NCBI GenBank assembly: GCA_002083565.1
Contig: MSXM01000020.1
Span: forward strand, 1-26,338
Direction: 5' to 3'
DNA length: 26,338 nt
Source: Nitrospira sp. ST-bin4
GTDB taxonomy: Bacteria > Nitrospirota > Nitrospiria > Nitrospirales > Nitrospiraceae
The translations under genes and the position numbers were made by a program. Within the stretch, counting starts at the first letter, position 1. Each line of letters opens with the position of its first letter. The notes below the pieces were generated by a model that ran no database searches, was not told where the DNA came from, and saw nothing but the letters and a program-made list of their open reading frames with translations. This document shows positions 8,460 through 16,356 of this stretch, in pieces.

Positions 8460-9026
8460 ATGACACCTCCGACAACAACCAGACGCACGGACCTGATGGA
8501 ATGGTTCAAGACCATCACGTTCTACGAGATTCTCGTCGGCATGAAGTCGACGCTCTCGCACCTGCTCCATTACAAGCCGGTGACATTGCAATACCCCCAC
8601 GAGAAACGCACATTGCCGGACAACTATCGCGGCATGCTTGCCCTGCTGCGGTACGACGATGGAACGGAAAAATGCGTCGGCTGCGACCTGTGCGAAGCCG
8701 CCTGTCCCTCACGCGTCATCCGCGTGGTCAGCGCCGAAGTACCAGGCGAACCGACGAAGCGCTATTCCAAGGAATATTACATGGACATGACCCGCTGCCT
8801 GTTCTGCGGCATGTGCGTGGACGCCTGTCCCGTCGATGCGCTCGGCATGACGCGGGAGTTCGAATGGGCGGTCTACGACAAACGGCAGCTTCACTTGAAC
8901 AAAGAACAGCTCCTCGCAATCGGCGACCGCTCATATCCGATCCGCGAGAAGCGTCTGGAGCTGCAGCATCCGAACACGGCCTTCTTCAACGTCGCATTCA
9001 AGCACATACCGCAAAAACCGGAATGA
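8460..9026 (+). CDS. nuoI: NADH-quinone oxidoreductase subunit I (2x[4Fe-4S])
   Basis: NuoI carries clusters N6a and N6b, which pass electrons from NuoG to N2. Both classical ferredoxin motifs are complete: C72-x2-C75-x2-C78-x3-C82-P and C113-x2-C116-x2-C119-x3-C123-P. The length is 188 residues. The ATG at 8460 lies 15 bp after nuoH and has only a weak purine-rich leader. Met13 at 8496 is a possible alternative start and would remove a Thr/Pro/Arg-rich lead of 12 residues. Confidence 0.96.
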   Translation: MTPPTTTRRTDLMEWFKTITFYEILVGMKSTLSHLLHYKPVTLQYPHEKRTLPDNYRGMLALLRYDDGTEKCVGCDLCEAACPSRVIRVVSAEVPGEPTKRYSKEYYMDMTRCLFCGMCVDACPVDALGMTREFEWAVYDKRQLHLNKEQLLAIGDRSYPIREKRLELQHPNTAFFNVAFKHIPQKPE

Positions 9027-9054
9027 TGAGCAGAATTGACTATCGACTGACCGG

Positions 9055-9077
9055 CCGGCGCAGCCGAGTCGCGCCGG
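9055..9077 (+). other. GC-rich hairpin in the nuoI-nuoJ spacer
   Basis: Perfect 7-bp arms, CCGGCGC (9055-9061) and GCGCCGG (9071-9077), enclose a 9-nt loop. There is no T run after it, so it is not a classical terminator. It may protect the mRNA or tune the J-N segment relative to B-I. Confidence 0.4.
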
Positions 9078-9113
9078 TGATGTTACGCTCCTGTTGACAG
9101 CGAGGACCCTATC

Positions 9114-9632
9114 GTGGCGCAGTTGTTTTTTGGATATTTTGCCGGAGTGATCGCGTTGACCGCGGTGCTCGTCGTAGCGCTCAGAAACCCCGTCTATAGC
9201 GCGCTGGCTCTTTTGGTCTTGTTTTTCCATGTAGCCGGGCTGTACGTCACGCTCCACGCCGAGTTCCTCGCTGCCGTCCAGCTCATCGTGTATGCCGGCG
9301 CCATTTTGGTGCTGTATCTGTTCGTCGTCATGCTGCTGAACCTCAAACAGGACGACCGTTACCACCACCAATGGCGGGTTGCCGCATTCGTCTGCGTCCC
9401 CTTGCTGCTGGAATTCCTGGTGCTGCTTGCCGGAAACGGCGTGGCTCCGCAACCGAGCCCGCTCACGGCCGAACAGACAGCCGCGGCGAGCGACAATACG
9501 ATGGCCATCGGGACGACGCTGTTCACGACCTATCTCTTTCCCTTCGAGGTCGCCTCCCTGATTCTTCTCGTGGCGATGATCGGCGCCATCATCCTCGCCA
9601 AGCGGGACATCGGCGAAGGCGGTCAAACGTGA
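9114..9632 (+). CDS. nuoJ: NADH-quinone oxidoreductase subunit J
   Basis: This is a 172-residue protein with about five membrane helices. The third holds the conserved VQLIVYAGAILVLYLFVVML stretch with its pi-bulge tyrosine, as in NuoJ, which helps couple quinone reduction to the proton pumps. The start is GTG at 9114, with GAGGA about 9 nt upstream. A short polar loop rich in Q, P, T and A (about 110-130) precedes the last helix. It lies between nuoI and nuoK in the usual order. Confidence 0.95.
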   Translation: MAQLFFGYFAGVIALTAVLVVALRNPVYSALALLVLFFHVAGLYVTLHAEFLAAVQLIVYAGAILVLYLFVVMLLNLKQDDRYHHQWRVAAFVCVPLLLEFLVLLAGNGVAPQPSPLTAEQTAAASDNTMAIGTTLFTTYLFPFEVASLILLVAMIGAIILAKRDIGEGGQT

Positions 9633-9711
9633 GCCGCCACACGTTCGACAAATCCCCACGGGGCATACGGCTGACCGCGTTCAGTTGTCCGCCGCGTTTC
9701 ACGAGGCTGCC

Positions 9712-10017
9712 ATGACCATTCCCATTTCGTACTACCTCATCCTCAGCGCAATCGTCTTTTTGACGGGTGTGGTCGGGGTACTGATTCGGCGCAATATTAT
9801 CGCTATTCTTCTGTCGATCGAGCTGATGCTGAATGCGACGAATATCAACTTCGTGGCATTTTCAGAATACCTACAAGACATGGGCGGACAGGTGTTCGTA
9901 TTTTTTGCCCTGACCGTGGCGGCCGCCGAAGTCGCGGTCGGGCTGGCCATCATCATTGCCCTGCATCGCGCCAAAGACAGCATCAATATCGAAGAGTTCA
10001 ATTTGCTGAAATGGTAA
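9712..10017 (+). CDS. nuoK: NADH-quinone oxidoreductase subunit K
   Basis: This is a small three-helix pump-related subunit of 101 residues. The two membrane glutamates needed for proton transfer in the family are present: E37 in SIELMLNATN and E73 in AAAEVAVGLA. I chose ATG at 9712 because GAGG lies 7 nt upstream and the protein then has the usual length. An in-frame TTG at 9685 would add nine residues with no family support. It precedes nuoL by 93 bp. Confidence 0.96.
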   Translation: MTIPISYYLILSAIVFLTGVVGVLIRRNIIAILLSIELMLNATNINFVAFSEYLQDMGGQVFVFFALTVAAAEVAVGLAIIIALHRAKDSINIEEFNLLKW

Positions 10018-10056
10018 CAAACTCGCAGATGGCTTATCGCGTATGGCGAACGGCAC

Positions 10057-10070
10057 GGACAGGAGTCCGA
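10057..10070 (+). other. Small hairpin in the nuoK-nuoL spacer
   Basis: CGGAC-AGGA-GTCCG forms a perfect 5-bp stem with a tetraloop in the 93-base spacer before nuoL. The loop holds the only AGGA in the spacer, but it is about 45 nt from the nuoL start, so a role in translation is doubtful. Nothing else was recognised in this spacer. Confidence 0.25.
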
Positions 10071-10110
10071 TGCTCGCGCTCTCAGATCACAGCTCTCAGC
10101 TGCTAGAATT

Positions 10111-12009
10111 ATGCTTTACACGCTCATCCCATTTCTTCCGCTGACAGCTTTTCTGGTGCTGGGCCTCGGCGGAACGCGCATCAAGGAACAGGCTCACCTG
10201 GTCGCCGTGCCAGCCGTCCTATTGTCATGCCTGTTATCCATCAGCGCATTTACCGAGGTGGCCTCCGGATCCGTCATCTCCGTTCCGCTCTACACCTGGC
10301 TCACATCCGGCAGTCTGGACGTGCATATCGGCCTCTATATCGATCGGCTCACCGCAGTCATGCTTCTGCTCGTCACCATTGTGAGTTCGCTGGTGCACAT
10401 TTATACAATCGGCTACATGCACGGCGAGCCGGGCTATGCCCGCTTCTTCAGCTATATCGCGCTGTTTACCTTTTCGATGTTGATGCTGGTGCTGGCCGAC
10501 AATCTGCTTCAGCTGTTCGTCTTCTGGGAAGCTGTCGGCCTCTGCTCCTATTTGCTGATCGGACATTGGTACGAACGCGCGTCGGCCTGCTCGGCGGCGA
10601 CCAAAGCCTTTCTTGTCAATCGCGTCGGCGACTTCGGCTTTCTGCTGGGCCTCCTGCTGGTCTGGTACAGCTTCGGCTCGCTGAATTATCACGACATTTT
10701 CCCGGCCGCGCATGAGGCCGCCAACCAGACGATCAACCTCTTGAGCCCTCTGGGTGGGATCTGGGAGGTGTCGCTGTTCACCCTCATCGGCCTTCTCCTG
10801 TTCACAGGAGCGATCGGCAAATCGGCGCAAGTCCCGTTGCATGTCTGGTTGCCCGATGCCATGGAAGGCCCCACTCCCATTTCGGCCCTCATCCATGCGG
10901 CCACAATGGTGACTGCCGGTGTGTTCATGGTCGCGCGTCTCGCGCCGTTGTATAACCTGTCCTCGGTGGCCATGCAGGTCGTCGCCCTGGTCGGCGCCGC
11001 GACAATGGTCGTGGGTGCAACGATCGCGTTGACTCAGACGGACATCAAGCGGGTGGTGGCCTACTCGACGGTCAGCCAGCTCGGCTATATGGTCATGGCC
11101 TGCGGTCTCGGGGCCTATGCGTCCGGCATGTACCACTTGCTGACCCACGGCGCGTTCAAAGCCCTGCTGTTCCTGGGCTGCGGCTCCGTCATCGTGGCGC
11201 TGCACCATGAACAGGACATCCGACGCATGGGTGGGCTCAAGGACAAATTGCCGGTCACCTACGGGACATTCGTCATCGGATCGCTCGCCTTGGCGGGCTT
11301 CCCTCTCACCGCAGGCTTCTTCAGCAAGGATGCTGTCCTGGTGGCCGCTTGGCTGTCAGGGCCGCTGGGGCAAGCGCTCGCGGTGTTAGGACTGCTCACA
11401 GCGCTCATGACGGCCTTCTACAGCTTCCGGCTGGTTTTCGTGACATTTTGGGGACCGTCGCACGTCGATCCGCACCATGCGGATCATATTCATGAACCTT
11501 CACGGACAATCACCGTGCCGCTTCTAATCCTGGCTGCCCTCAGCATTCTGACCGGGTACCTCGGCATTCCGTCATTCCTTGAGCCGGTCTTTTCGACGGG
11601 GGGCGAACATACAGGGGAACATGGCGCGGCAGGCCTGGGCATCATGATTGCGGCGACCGTGATGGGGCTTGCGGGCATCGCCGGAGCGTACTACGTCTAC
11701 GTATTGAATCCGGATCTGCCGGATCGGCTCGCCCAGCAGTGGGAGAGTCTATACAAAGGCTCGTTGAACAAGTGGTACGTCGATGAAGCGTACGACCGCG
11801 CCTTCGTCAAGCCGACCATGATGGCGGCCTCTGAATTATGGAAACGCGTCGATGTCGAAGTGATCGACGGCGCCGTCAACGGCGTCGCCCGCGGCGTCGC
11901 CTGGAGCGGATGGCTGCTCCGGCTGGTCCAAAGCGGACAGACGCAGCATTACGCATTGGCAATGGCAGGCGGCATCGTCGTCCTTGTCACGATGCTCATC
12001 CTGTTTTAG
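10111..12009 (+). CDS. nuoL: NADH-quinone oxidoreductase subunit L (proton pump)
   Basis: This is a 632-residue antiporter-like subunit with about 16 helices, at the far end of the membrane arm. The conserved membrane glutamate is E140 in FVFWEAVGLCSYLL. The central lysine/loop region is GKSAQVPLHVWLPDAMEGPTP, and the histidine helix is YHLLTHGAFKALLFL. The C-terminal part (about 515-610) fits the long lateral helix and last transmembrane helix. The length is ordinary and I see no insertion of the sort expected in double-NuoM complexes. The ATG at 10111 has only a weak ribosome site. Confidence 0.96.
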   Translation: MLYTLIPFLPLTAFLVLGLGGTRIKEQAHLVAVPAVLLSCLLSISAFTEVASGSVISVPLYTWLTSGSLDVHIGLYIDRLTAVMLLLVTIVSSLVHIYTIGYMHGEPGYARFFSYIALFTFSMLMLVLADNLLQLFVFWEAVGLCSYLLIGHWYERASACSAATKAFLVNRVGDFGFLLGLLLVWYSFGSLNYHDIFPAAHEAANQTINLLSPLGGIWEVSLFTLIGLLLFTGAIGKSAQVPLHVWLPDAMEGPTPISALIHAATMVTAGVFMVARLAPLYNLSSVAMQVVALVGAATMVVGATIALTQTDIKRVVAYSTVSQLGYMVMACGLGAYASGMYHLLTHGAFKALLFLGCGSVIVALHHEQDIRRMGGLKDKLPVTYGTFVIGSLALAGFPLTAGFFSKDAVLVAAWLSGPLGQALAVLGLLTALMTAFYSFRLVFVTFWGPSHVDPHHADHIHEPSRTITVPLLILAALSILTGYLGIPSFLEPVFSTGGEHTGEHGAAGLGIMIAATVMGLAGIAGAYYVYVLNPDLPDRLAQQWESLYKGSLNKWYVDEAYDRAFVKPTMMAASELWKRVDVEVIDGAVNGVARGVAWSGWLLRLVQSGQTQHYALAMAGGIVVLVTMLILF

Positions 12010-12059
12010 GAGGCCGTCACTGGTCGTTGGGCCATGGGAAAACCGACCGCTTGGCCTCC
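12009..12059 (+). other. Nested inverted repeat between nuoL and nuoM
   Basis: GGAGGCC (12009-12015) pairs perfectly with GGCCTCC (12053-12059), and inside it GGTCG (12022-12026) pairs with CGACC (12044-12048). The outer arm begins at the last base of the nuoL stop codon. There is no T run. It could be an mRNA-stability or attenuation element within the operon. Confidence 0.4.
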
Positions 12060-12078
12060 GGCGAATGACAATTAACGA

Positions 12079-13632
12079 ATGACACATTCCTTTCCCTGGC
12101 TCACCCTGCTCATCGTCCTTCCGCTTGCCGGAGCGGTAGCGCTGTGTTTTGCAAAGGAGACCAGCGTCCGGTTGATTGCACTCGGCATCACCGCCGCCGA
12201 TCTCCTGCTATCACTCCCTCTCTGGTGGCTCTTCGACGCATCATCAGGCGGCATGCAATTCAATGAGACCGCTCTGTGGATCTCCACCCCGCCGATTCAC
12301 TACCGGCTGGGTCTCGACGGCATCAGTTTACCGCTGGTCCTGATGACGACGATGCTGATGCCCCTTTGTGTGTTGATTTCCTGGCGTTCGATCGACCAAC
12401 GGATCAGAAGTTTCATGGCCATGCTGCTGGTCATGGAAGGCGCGATGATCGGCGTCTTTGCCGCACTCGACTTCGTGCTGTTCTACGTGTTTTGGGAAGC
12501 GATGCTGATTCCCATGTATCTCCTGATCGGTGTGTGGGGTGGGCCAAATCGAATCTACGCCGCAGTGAAGTTTTTCTTGTACACCCTGGTCGGAAGCGTC
12601 CTGCTCCTCGTCGCAATTCTCGCGTTGTACTTCCAGAGCGGCCATACGTTCGACATCGTGCAATTGAGCCAGGCCGCCGTCCCGGCGTCATTGCAGTTCT
12701 GGCTCTTTCTCGCGTTCTTCGCCGCCTTCGCCGTAAAGGTTCCGATGTTCCCATTCCACACCTGGCTGCCTGATGCGCACGTGGAAGCGCCCACCGCCGG
12801 GAGCGTGATCCTCGCCAGCGTACTGCTCAAGATGGGAGGCTATGGATTCGTGCGGTTCAGCCTGCCGATGTTGCCCGATGCCTCGATGGCCTTCGCGCCG
12901 CTGATGATCACGCTGTCGATCGTCGCCATCATCTACGGCGCCTACATGGCGCTGGCCCAGGCCGACCTGAAAAAGCTCATCGCCTATTCGAGCGTCAGCC
13001 ATATGGGATTCGTCACACTGGGCCTGTTCACGTTCAACATCCAGGGCATCGAAGGCGCCGTGATGCAGATGGTCAACCACGGCATCACCACCGGCGGCCT
13101 CTTCCTCTGCGTCGGGGTGATTTATGAACGCACCCACAGCCGCCAGATCGCCGACAATACAGGGTTGACCACACCGATGCCGCGCTATGCCACGCTCTTG
13201 GTTATCTTCGCCCTCTCCTCGCTTGGCCTGCCCGGCACCAACAGTTTCGTCGGCGAGTTCATGGTGCTCGCAGGCACGTTCATCTGGAGCAAGCTTGCGA
13301 CAGCCCTGGCCTCGCTCGGGATTATTCTCGCGGCCGCCTATATGCTCTGGATGATCCAACGTGTGGCGTTCGGCCTCCCGTCTCCGCATATGCTGCCGGC
13401 GCTTCGCGACCTGGACCGCCGGGAGATGGCCACATTTATTCCGCTCGTTGTGCTGGTCTTTCTGATCGGGATCTTCCCGAATCCGATACTGACCCGCATG
13501 CACGCAAGCGTGAATCAGGTCCTTGCGCGCACATCAGTTCCTACTGCAGCGACAGCAATGCGCGCTGATGATCAGCTCTTGACCGCACCAACGGGCGGGG
13601 ATTCTCCGGCCATGGAGACCCCCAGGCCATGA
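12079..13632 (+). CDS. nuoM: NADH-quinone oxidoreductase subunit M (proton pump)
   Basis: This is a 517-residue antiporter-like pump subunit with about 14 helices. Conserved features are E140 in YVFWEAMLIPMYLL, the lysine helix and loop KVPMFPFHTWLPDAHVEAPT, and VNHGITTGGLF. Only one nuoM is present here, so this operon encodes a conventional complex I rather than a two-NuoM form. A 25-residue Ala/Thr/Pro-rich tail follows the last helix. The stop overlaps the nuoN start (ATGA), which suggests translational coupling. Confidence 0.97.
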   Translation: MTHSFPWLTLLIVLPLAGAVALCFAKETSVRLIALGITAADLLLSLPLWWLFDASSGGMQFNETALWISTPPIHYRLGLDGISLPLVLMTTMLMPLCVLISWRSIDQRIRSFMAMLLVMEGAMIGVFAALDFVLFYVFWEAMLIPMYLLIGVWGGPNRIYAAVKFFLYTLVGSVLLLVAILALYFQSGHTFDIVQLSQAAVPASLQFWLFLAFFAAFAVKVPMFPFHTWLPDAHVEAPTAGSVILASVLLKMGGYGFVRFSLPMLPDASMAFAPLMITLSIVAIIYGAYMALAQADLKKLIAYSSVSHMGFVTLGLFTFNIQGIEGAVMQMVNHGITTGGLFLCVGVIYERTHSRQIADNTGLTTPMPRYATLLVIFALSSLGLPGTNSFVGEFMVLAGTFIWSKLATALASLGIILAAAYMLWMIQRVAFGLPSPHMLPALRDLDRREMATFIPLVVLVFLIGIFPNPILTRMHASVNQVLARTSVPTAATAMRADDQLLTAPTGGDSPAMETPRP

Positions 13633-15107
13633 CCTTCTCACCCGGAGATCTGTTCCTCATTCTGCCCGAGCTGCTGGTGATTACCGCCGCCTGTCTTGTG
13701 CTCGTACTCGATCCGGTGCTGTCATCATCCCAAAAAGACGGACTGGCCTGGTTGAGCCTCGGCACATTGGCCATCTGCATGGGTTTGATCGCCTCGCAGA
13801 TGAACCATGCAGCATCGGCCTTCGGTGGGATCGTCATAATCGACGCCTATGCCTGTTTTTGGAGGCTGCTGCTCTGCTTCGTGGCCGGCCTGACCGTCCT
13901 TTTGTCCCATACCTACTTGCGGGAAGAGCGGCTGTATTTCGGCGAATACTACGGATTCGTGCTGCTCTCGCTCTCCGGCATGATGGTCATGGTATCGGCC
14001 GCCGATCTCCTGACGATCTATCTCGGCACGGAATTGATGTCGCTCTCGCTCTATGTCATGGCAGGACTTAAACGGTCTGCGCCCCGTTCACTGGAAGCCT
14101 CGGCAAAATACTTCGTGCTGGGCGCCTTCTCATCCGGCATTCTCCTGTACGGCATCTCCCTGCTCTACGGCGCCACCGGCAGCACCAGACTCCCCGCCAT
14201 CGCCGCCGCCATCGCAGGCCGAAGCCTGGACGATCCGCTACTCTTGGCCGCCACAGTTTTACTCGCCGTCGGATTCGGATTCAAACTGGCCGTCGTACCG
14301 TTCCACATGTGGACTCCCGACGTCTATCAAGGAGCGCCAACCTCCGTCACGGCATTCATGGCGGTGGCGTCAAAAGCAGCCAGTTTCGGCGCATTTCTCC
14401 GGGTTTTCGTCGAGGGGCTCGGCAGTCTGAAAGCCAATTGGTCTGCCATCTTCCTGCTGTTGTGCATCGCCACTCTGGTGTTGGGCAATATCGTGGCGCT
14501 GGTACAGACCAACATCAAACGAATGCTGGCCTATTCCAGCATCGCGCATGCCGGCTATGCTTTGATCGGTGTCGTGGCGGCAGGAGTCGCCGGCACCCAG
14601 ACCGGAGAGACGAATGGCATTACCGCTGTCATGCTCTATCTTGCTCTATACGCCTTTATGACCTTCGGCGCATTTACCATCGTGGCGATGCTGCGGAAAG
14701 GCGGGCTCGATGGCGACGAGATTGAGGATTTTACCGGCCTTGCCGCACGCCATCCTCTCGCGGCACTGCTGATGCTCGTGTTTATGGTGTCGCTGGCCGG
14801 AATCCCTCCCACGGCCGGGTTCATCGGTAAATTCTACGTCTTCATGGCCGCGGTGGAAGCGGGACTGACCTGGCTGGCGGTCCTGGCCCTCGTGTTCGCG
14901 GCAATCTCGGCGTACTACTATCTGCGCATCGTCATGGTCATGTACATGCGAGAACCTGACCCACTGACAGCAGCCTCGCCCCGTCTCATCATGTCGCCGG
15001 CCCTGTCCATTGTGCTCGCCTGCGCAGTGGCGGGCGTGGTGTTTTTCGGCCTCTACCCCGGTCCCCTTGTCAGCCTCGCCGGACACGCTGTCTTAACGTT
15101 CAAATAA
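13629..15107 (+). CDS. nuoN: NADH-quinone oxidoreductase subunit N (proton pump)
   Basis: This is a 492-residue antiporter-like subunit with about 14 helices. Motifs are GTELMSLSLYVMAG (with the membrane glutamate), FKLAVVPFHMWTPDVYQGAPT (lysine region) and ALVQTNIKRMLAYSSIAHAGY. It starts at ATG 13629, overlapping nuoM by 4 bp. It is the last nuo gene. The next gene begins 57 bp later on the same strand, and no clear terminator is seen in between, so read-through into it is possible. Confidence 0.97.
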   Translation: MTFSPGDLFLILPELLVITAACLVLVLDPVLSSSQKDGLAWLSLGTLAICMGLIASQMNHAASAFGGIVIIDAYACFWRLLLCFVAGLTVLLSHTYLREERLYFGEYYGFVLLSLSGMMVMVSAADLLTIYLGTELMSLSLYVMAGLKRSAPRSLEASAKYFVLGAFSSGILLYGISLLYGATGSTRLPAIAAAIAGRSLDDPLLLAATVLLAVGFGFKLAVVPFHMWTPDVYQGAPTSVTAFMAVASKAASFGAFLRVFVEGLGSLKANWSAIFLLLCIATLVLGNIVALVQTNIKRMLAYSSIAHAGYALIGVVAAGVAGTQTGETNGITAVMLYLALYAFMTFGAFTIVAMLRKGGLDGDEIEDFTGLAARHPLAALLMLVFMVSLAGIPPTAGFIGKFYVFMAAVEAGLTWLAVLALVFAAISAYYYLRIVMVMYMREPDPLTAASPRLIMSPALSIVLACAVAGVVFFGLYPGPLVSLAGHAVLTFK

Positions 15108-15164
15108 ATTCCTATCCTGCAAGAATGAGATGCGCGGTATCGCAGCTCATGCTACGCTGCCCCT

Positions 15165-16025
15165 ATGCGGGCCCTAAAACAAGGATTCCGTTTCCTGAGC
15201 GATGTGTTCCACGCTTTTCTGCGGCATGGCTGCGCCAGCCTGGCCGCATCGCTTGCGTTTTTCTCCCTGCTCTCGCTCTTTCCGCTCGTCTTCCTGCTGT
15301 TGTACGGCATCGGCTTTCTGGTCAGCCAGGATGTGATCGGCGAACAGTTCCTTTTGAGCTTCCTCAAAGGGTTCCTGCCCTCGTTGGGCGAACGGCTGGC
15401 TCATGAACTCCACCGTGTCAGCGAGCTGGAAAGCGTACGATGGGTGGTGTTCCTTTCGTTCTTCTGGTTCGGAGGACTCGTCTTCTACGAATTGGATTAT
15501 GCGCTCAACGTGGCGTTCGAAAGCACCCGCCGACGACACCCGTTGATCTCCACCGCGATATCGGTCGCCTTGCTCGGCGCCACCGGACTCTTACTCATCA
15601 TTTCCTATGTCGCGACACAAACCCTCAATTTTTTGACGGCCTATGCGCCGAGTCTCTGGGGTCTGGATCTCGTCGCCCTCGCAGCTCATGATTTCCAGTT
15701 GACCTATACGCTGCCGTTCGTTCTTGCATTTGTCGCCGTCGGTTTCCTCTACCGGTACGTTCCCCGTCGCCGGCCGGAATGGCGGGAAGCGATGGCAGGC
15801 GCCATGGTATTCGGCGTCCTCTGGGTCTCCGCCAAATTACTGTTCGTTACCTACAGCAGCTACGCCACGGTTTACGTCCGGCTCTATGGCTCTTTACTGG
15901 AGGTGATCTTCCTCCTGCTGTGGGTCTACTATTCGGCAGGACTTCTCCTCCTCGGCGCCGTGATCGCGCACAATCTCCAGCAACGTACGCAAGTACCATC
16001 CGCCGCACCGGCACAAAACGAATAA
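15165..16025 (+). CDS. YihY/BrkB-family inner membrane protein
   Basis: The protein has 286 residues and about six membrane helices, close to E. coli YihY (about 290). The N-terminus has the family pattern of a short cytoplasmic start followed by a helix with ASLAASLAFFSLLSLFPL. The end has the family-like YGSLLEVIFLLLWVYYSAGLLLLGA helix, followed by a short polar tail. The function of the family is unsettled: it was once annotated as ribonuclease BN or virulence factor BrkB, and a transport or envelope role is only suspected. TACGCT at 15153-15158 lies 6 nt before the ATG, a possible -10 for a leaderless start, but no good -35 was found. Confidence 0.88.
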   Translation: MRALKQGFRFLSDVFHAFLRHGCASLAASLAFFSLLSLFPLVFLLLYGIGFLVSQDVIGEQFLLSFLKGFLPSLGERLAHELHRVSELESVRWVVFLSFFWFGGLVFYELDYALNVAFESTRRRHPLISTAISVALLGATGLLLIISYVATQTLNFLTAYAPSLWGLDLVALAAHDFQLTYTLPFVLAFVAVGFLYRYVPRRRPEWREAMAGAMVFGVLWVSAKLLFVTYSSYATVYVRLYGSLLEVIFLLLWVYYSAGLLLLGAVIAHNLQQRTQVPSAAPAQNE

Positions 16026-16074
16026 CTCTGCCGTTGCTGATTTGCGGCTTGGCTCTTCGTCACTCGTATCCCGT

Positions 16075-16108
16075 CCTTCGACCCCTCGGCCTCGCTCGGG
16101 GTCGAAGG
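16075..16108. repeat. REP-like hairpin
   Basis: CCTTCGACCCC (16075-16085) and GGGGTCGAAGG (16098-16108) are perfect 11-bp arms around a 12-nt loop. The words CCTTCGA, CTGCTCAGAACCGTGAGCCTGTGGAACGG and similar just downstream resemble the dispersed repeats with CCTTCGAC and GAACGG words that are common between bacterial genes. There is no T run, so a simple terminator role is less likely, though it may end or stabilise the upstream transcript. Confidence 0.6.
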
Positions 16109-16321
16109 CTCGACTCTGCTCAGAACCGTGAGCCTGTGGAACGGTGAAGTGTGAATTGCAGGACAGAAAGAGCGTTTTCATATCGAACATCTTTGCTTCC
16201 ACGATCCGACATCCGCTTCACGGGCAAACGCGATTGCAAATGCCTCCAAATACTTTCCTGGAGCCGTTTTCCAGGGTTTGCAACTTCCGGTCATTTTCTG
16301 GCGGGAGAGCCTCTTCCTCGA

Positions 16322-16327
16322 TACAAT
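16322..16327 (+). promoter_or_regulatory. Candidate -10 box before the ECF-like gene
   Basis: TACAAT (5 of 6 to TATAAT) lies 29 nt before the chosen ATG at 16357, leaving a leader of about 23 nt that contains the AGAGGGGG ribosome site. No good -35 hexamer is seen at the usual spacing. Confidence 0.35.
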
Positions 16328-16356
16328 GGCACCCGACACAAGAGGGGGCCCTTCGC

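Larger units (their letters stand above)
16026..16356. other. 331-base gap between the YihY gene and the ECF-like gene
   Basis: No gene is supported here. The reading frame of the next gene stays open back to 16144, but that 71-codon extension has no ribosome site, is rich in R, S and F, and is unlike the rest of that protein. The gap holds a REP-like hairpin (16075-16108) and a candidate -10 box (16322-16327). Nothing else was recognised. Confidence 0.6.

Noticed and set aside
7377..8600. 407-codon open frame on the minus strand opposite nuoH
   Set aside because: It is a shadow of nuoH; the translation is highly polar, low in hydrophobic structure and resembles nothing known.
10111..15107. 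Two-NuoM (expanded pump) complex I as described for some Nitrospira
   Set aside because: Only one NuoM is present and NuoL has ordinary length, so this operon encodes the conventional form. A second operon elsewhere in the genome cannot be excluded.
16144..16356. N-terminal 71-codon extension of the ECF-like protein
   Set aside because: There is no ribosome site at 16144, the composition is unlike the rest, and a -10 box lies inside the stretch; ATG 16357 has a good ribosome site.
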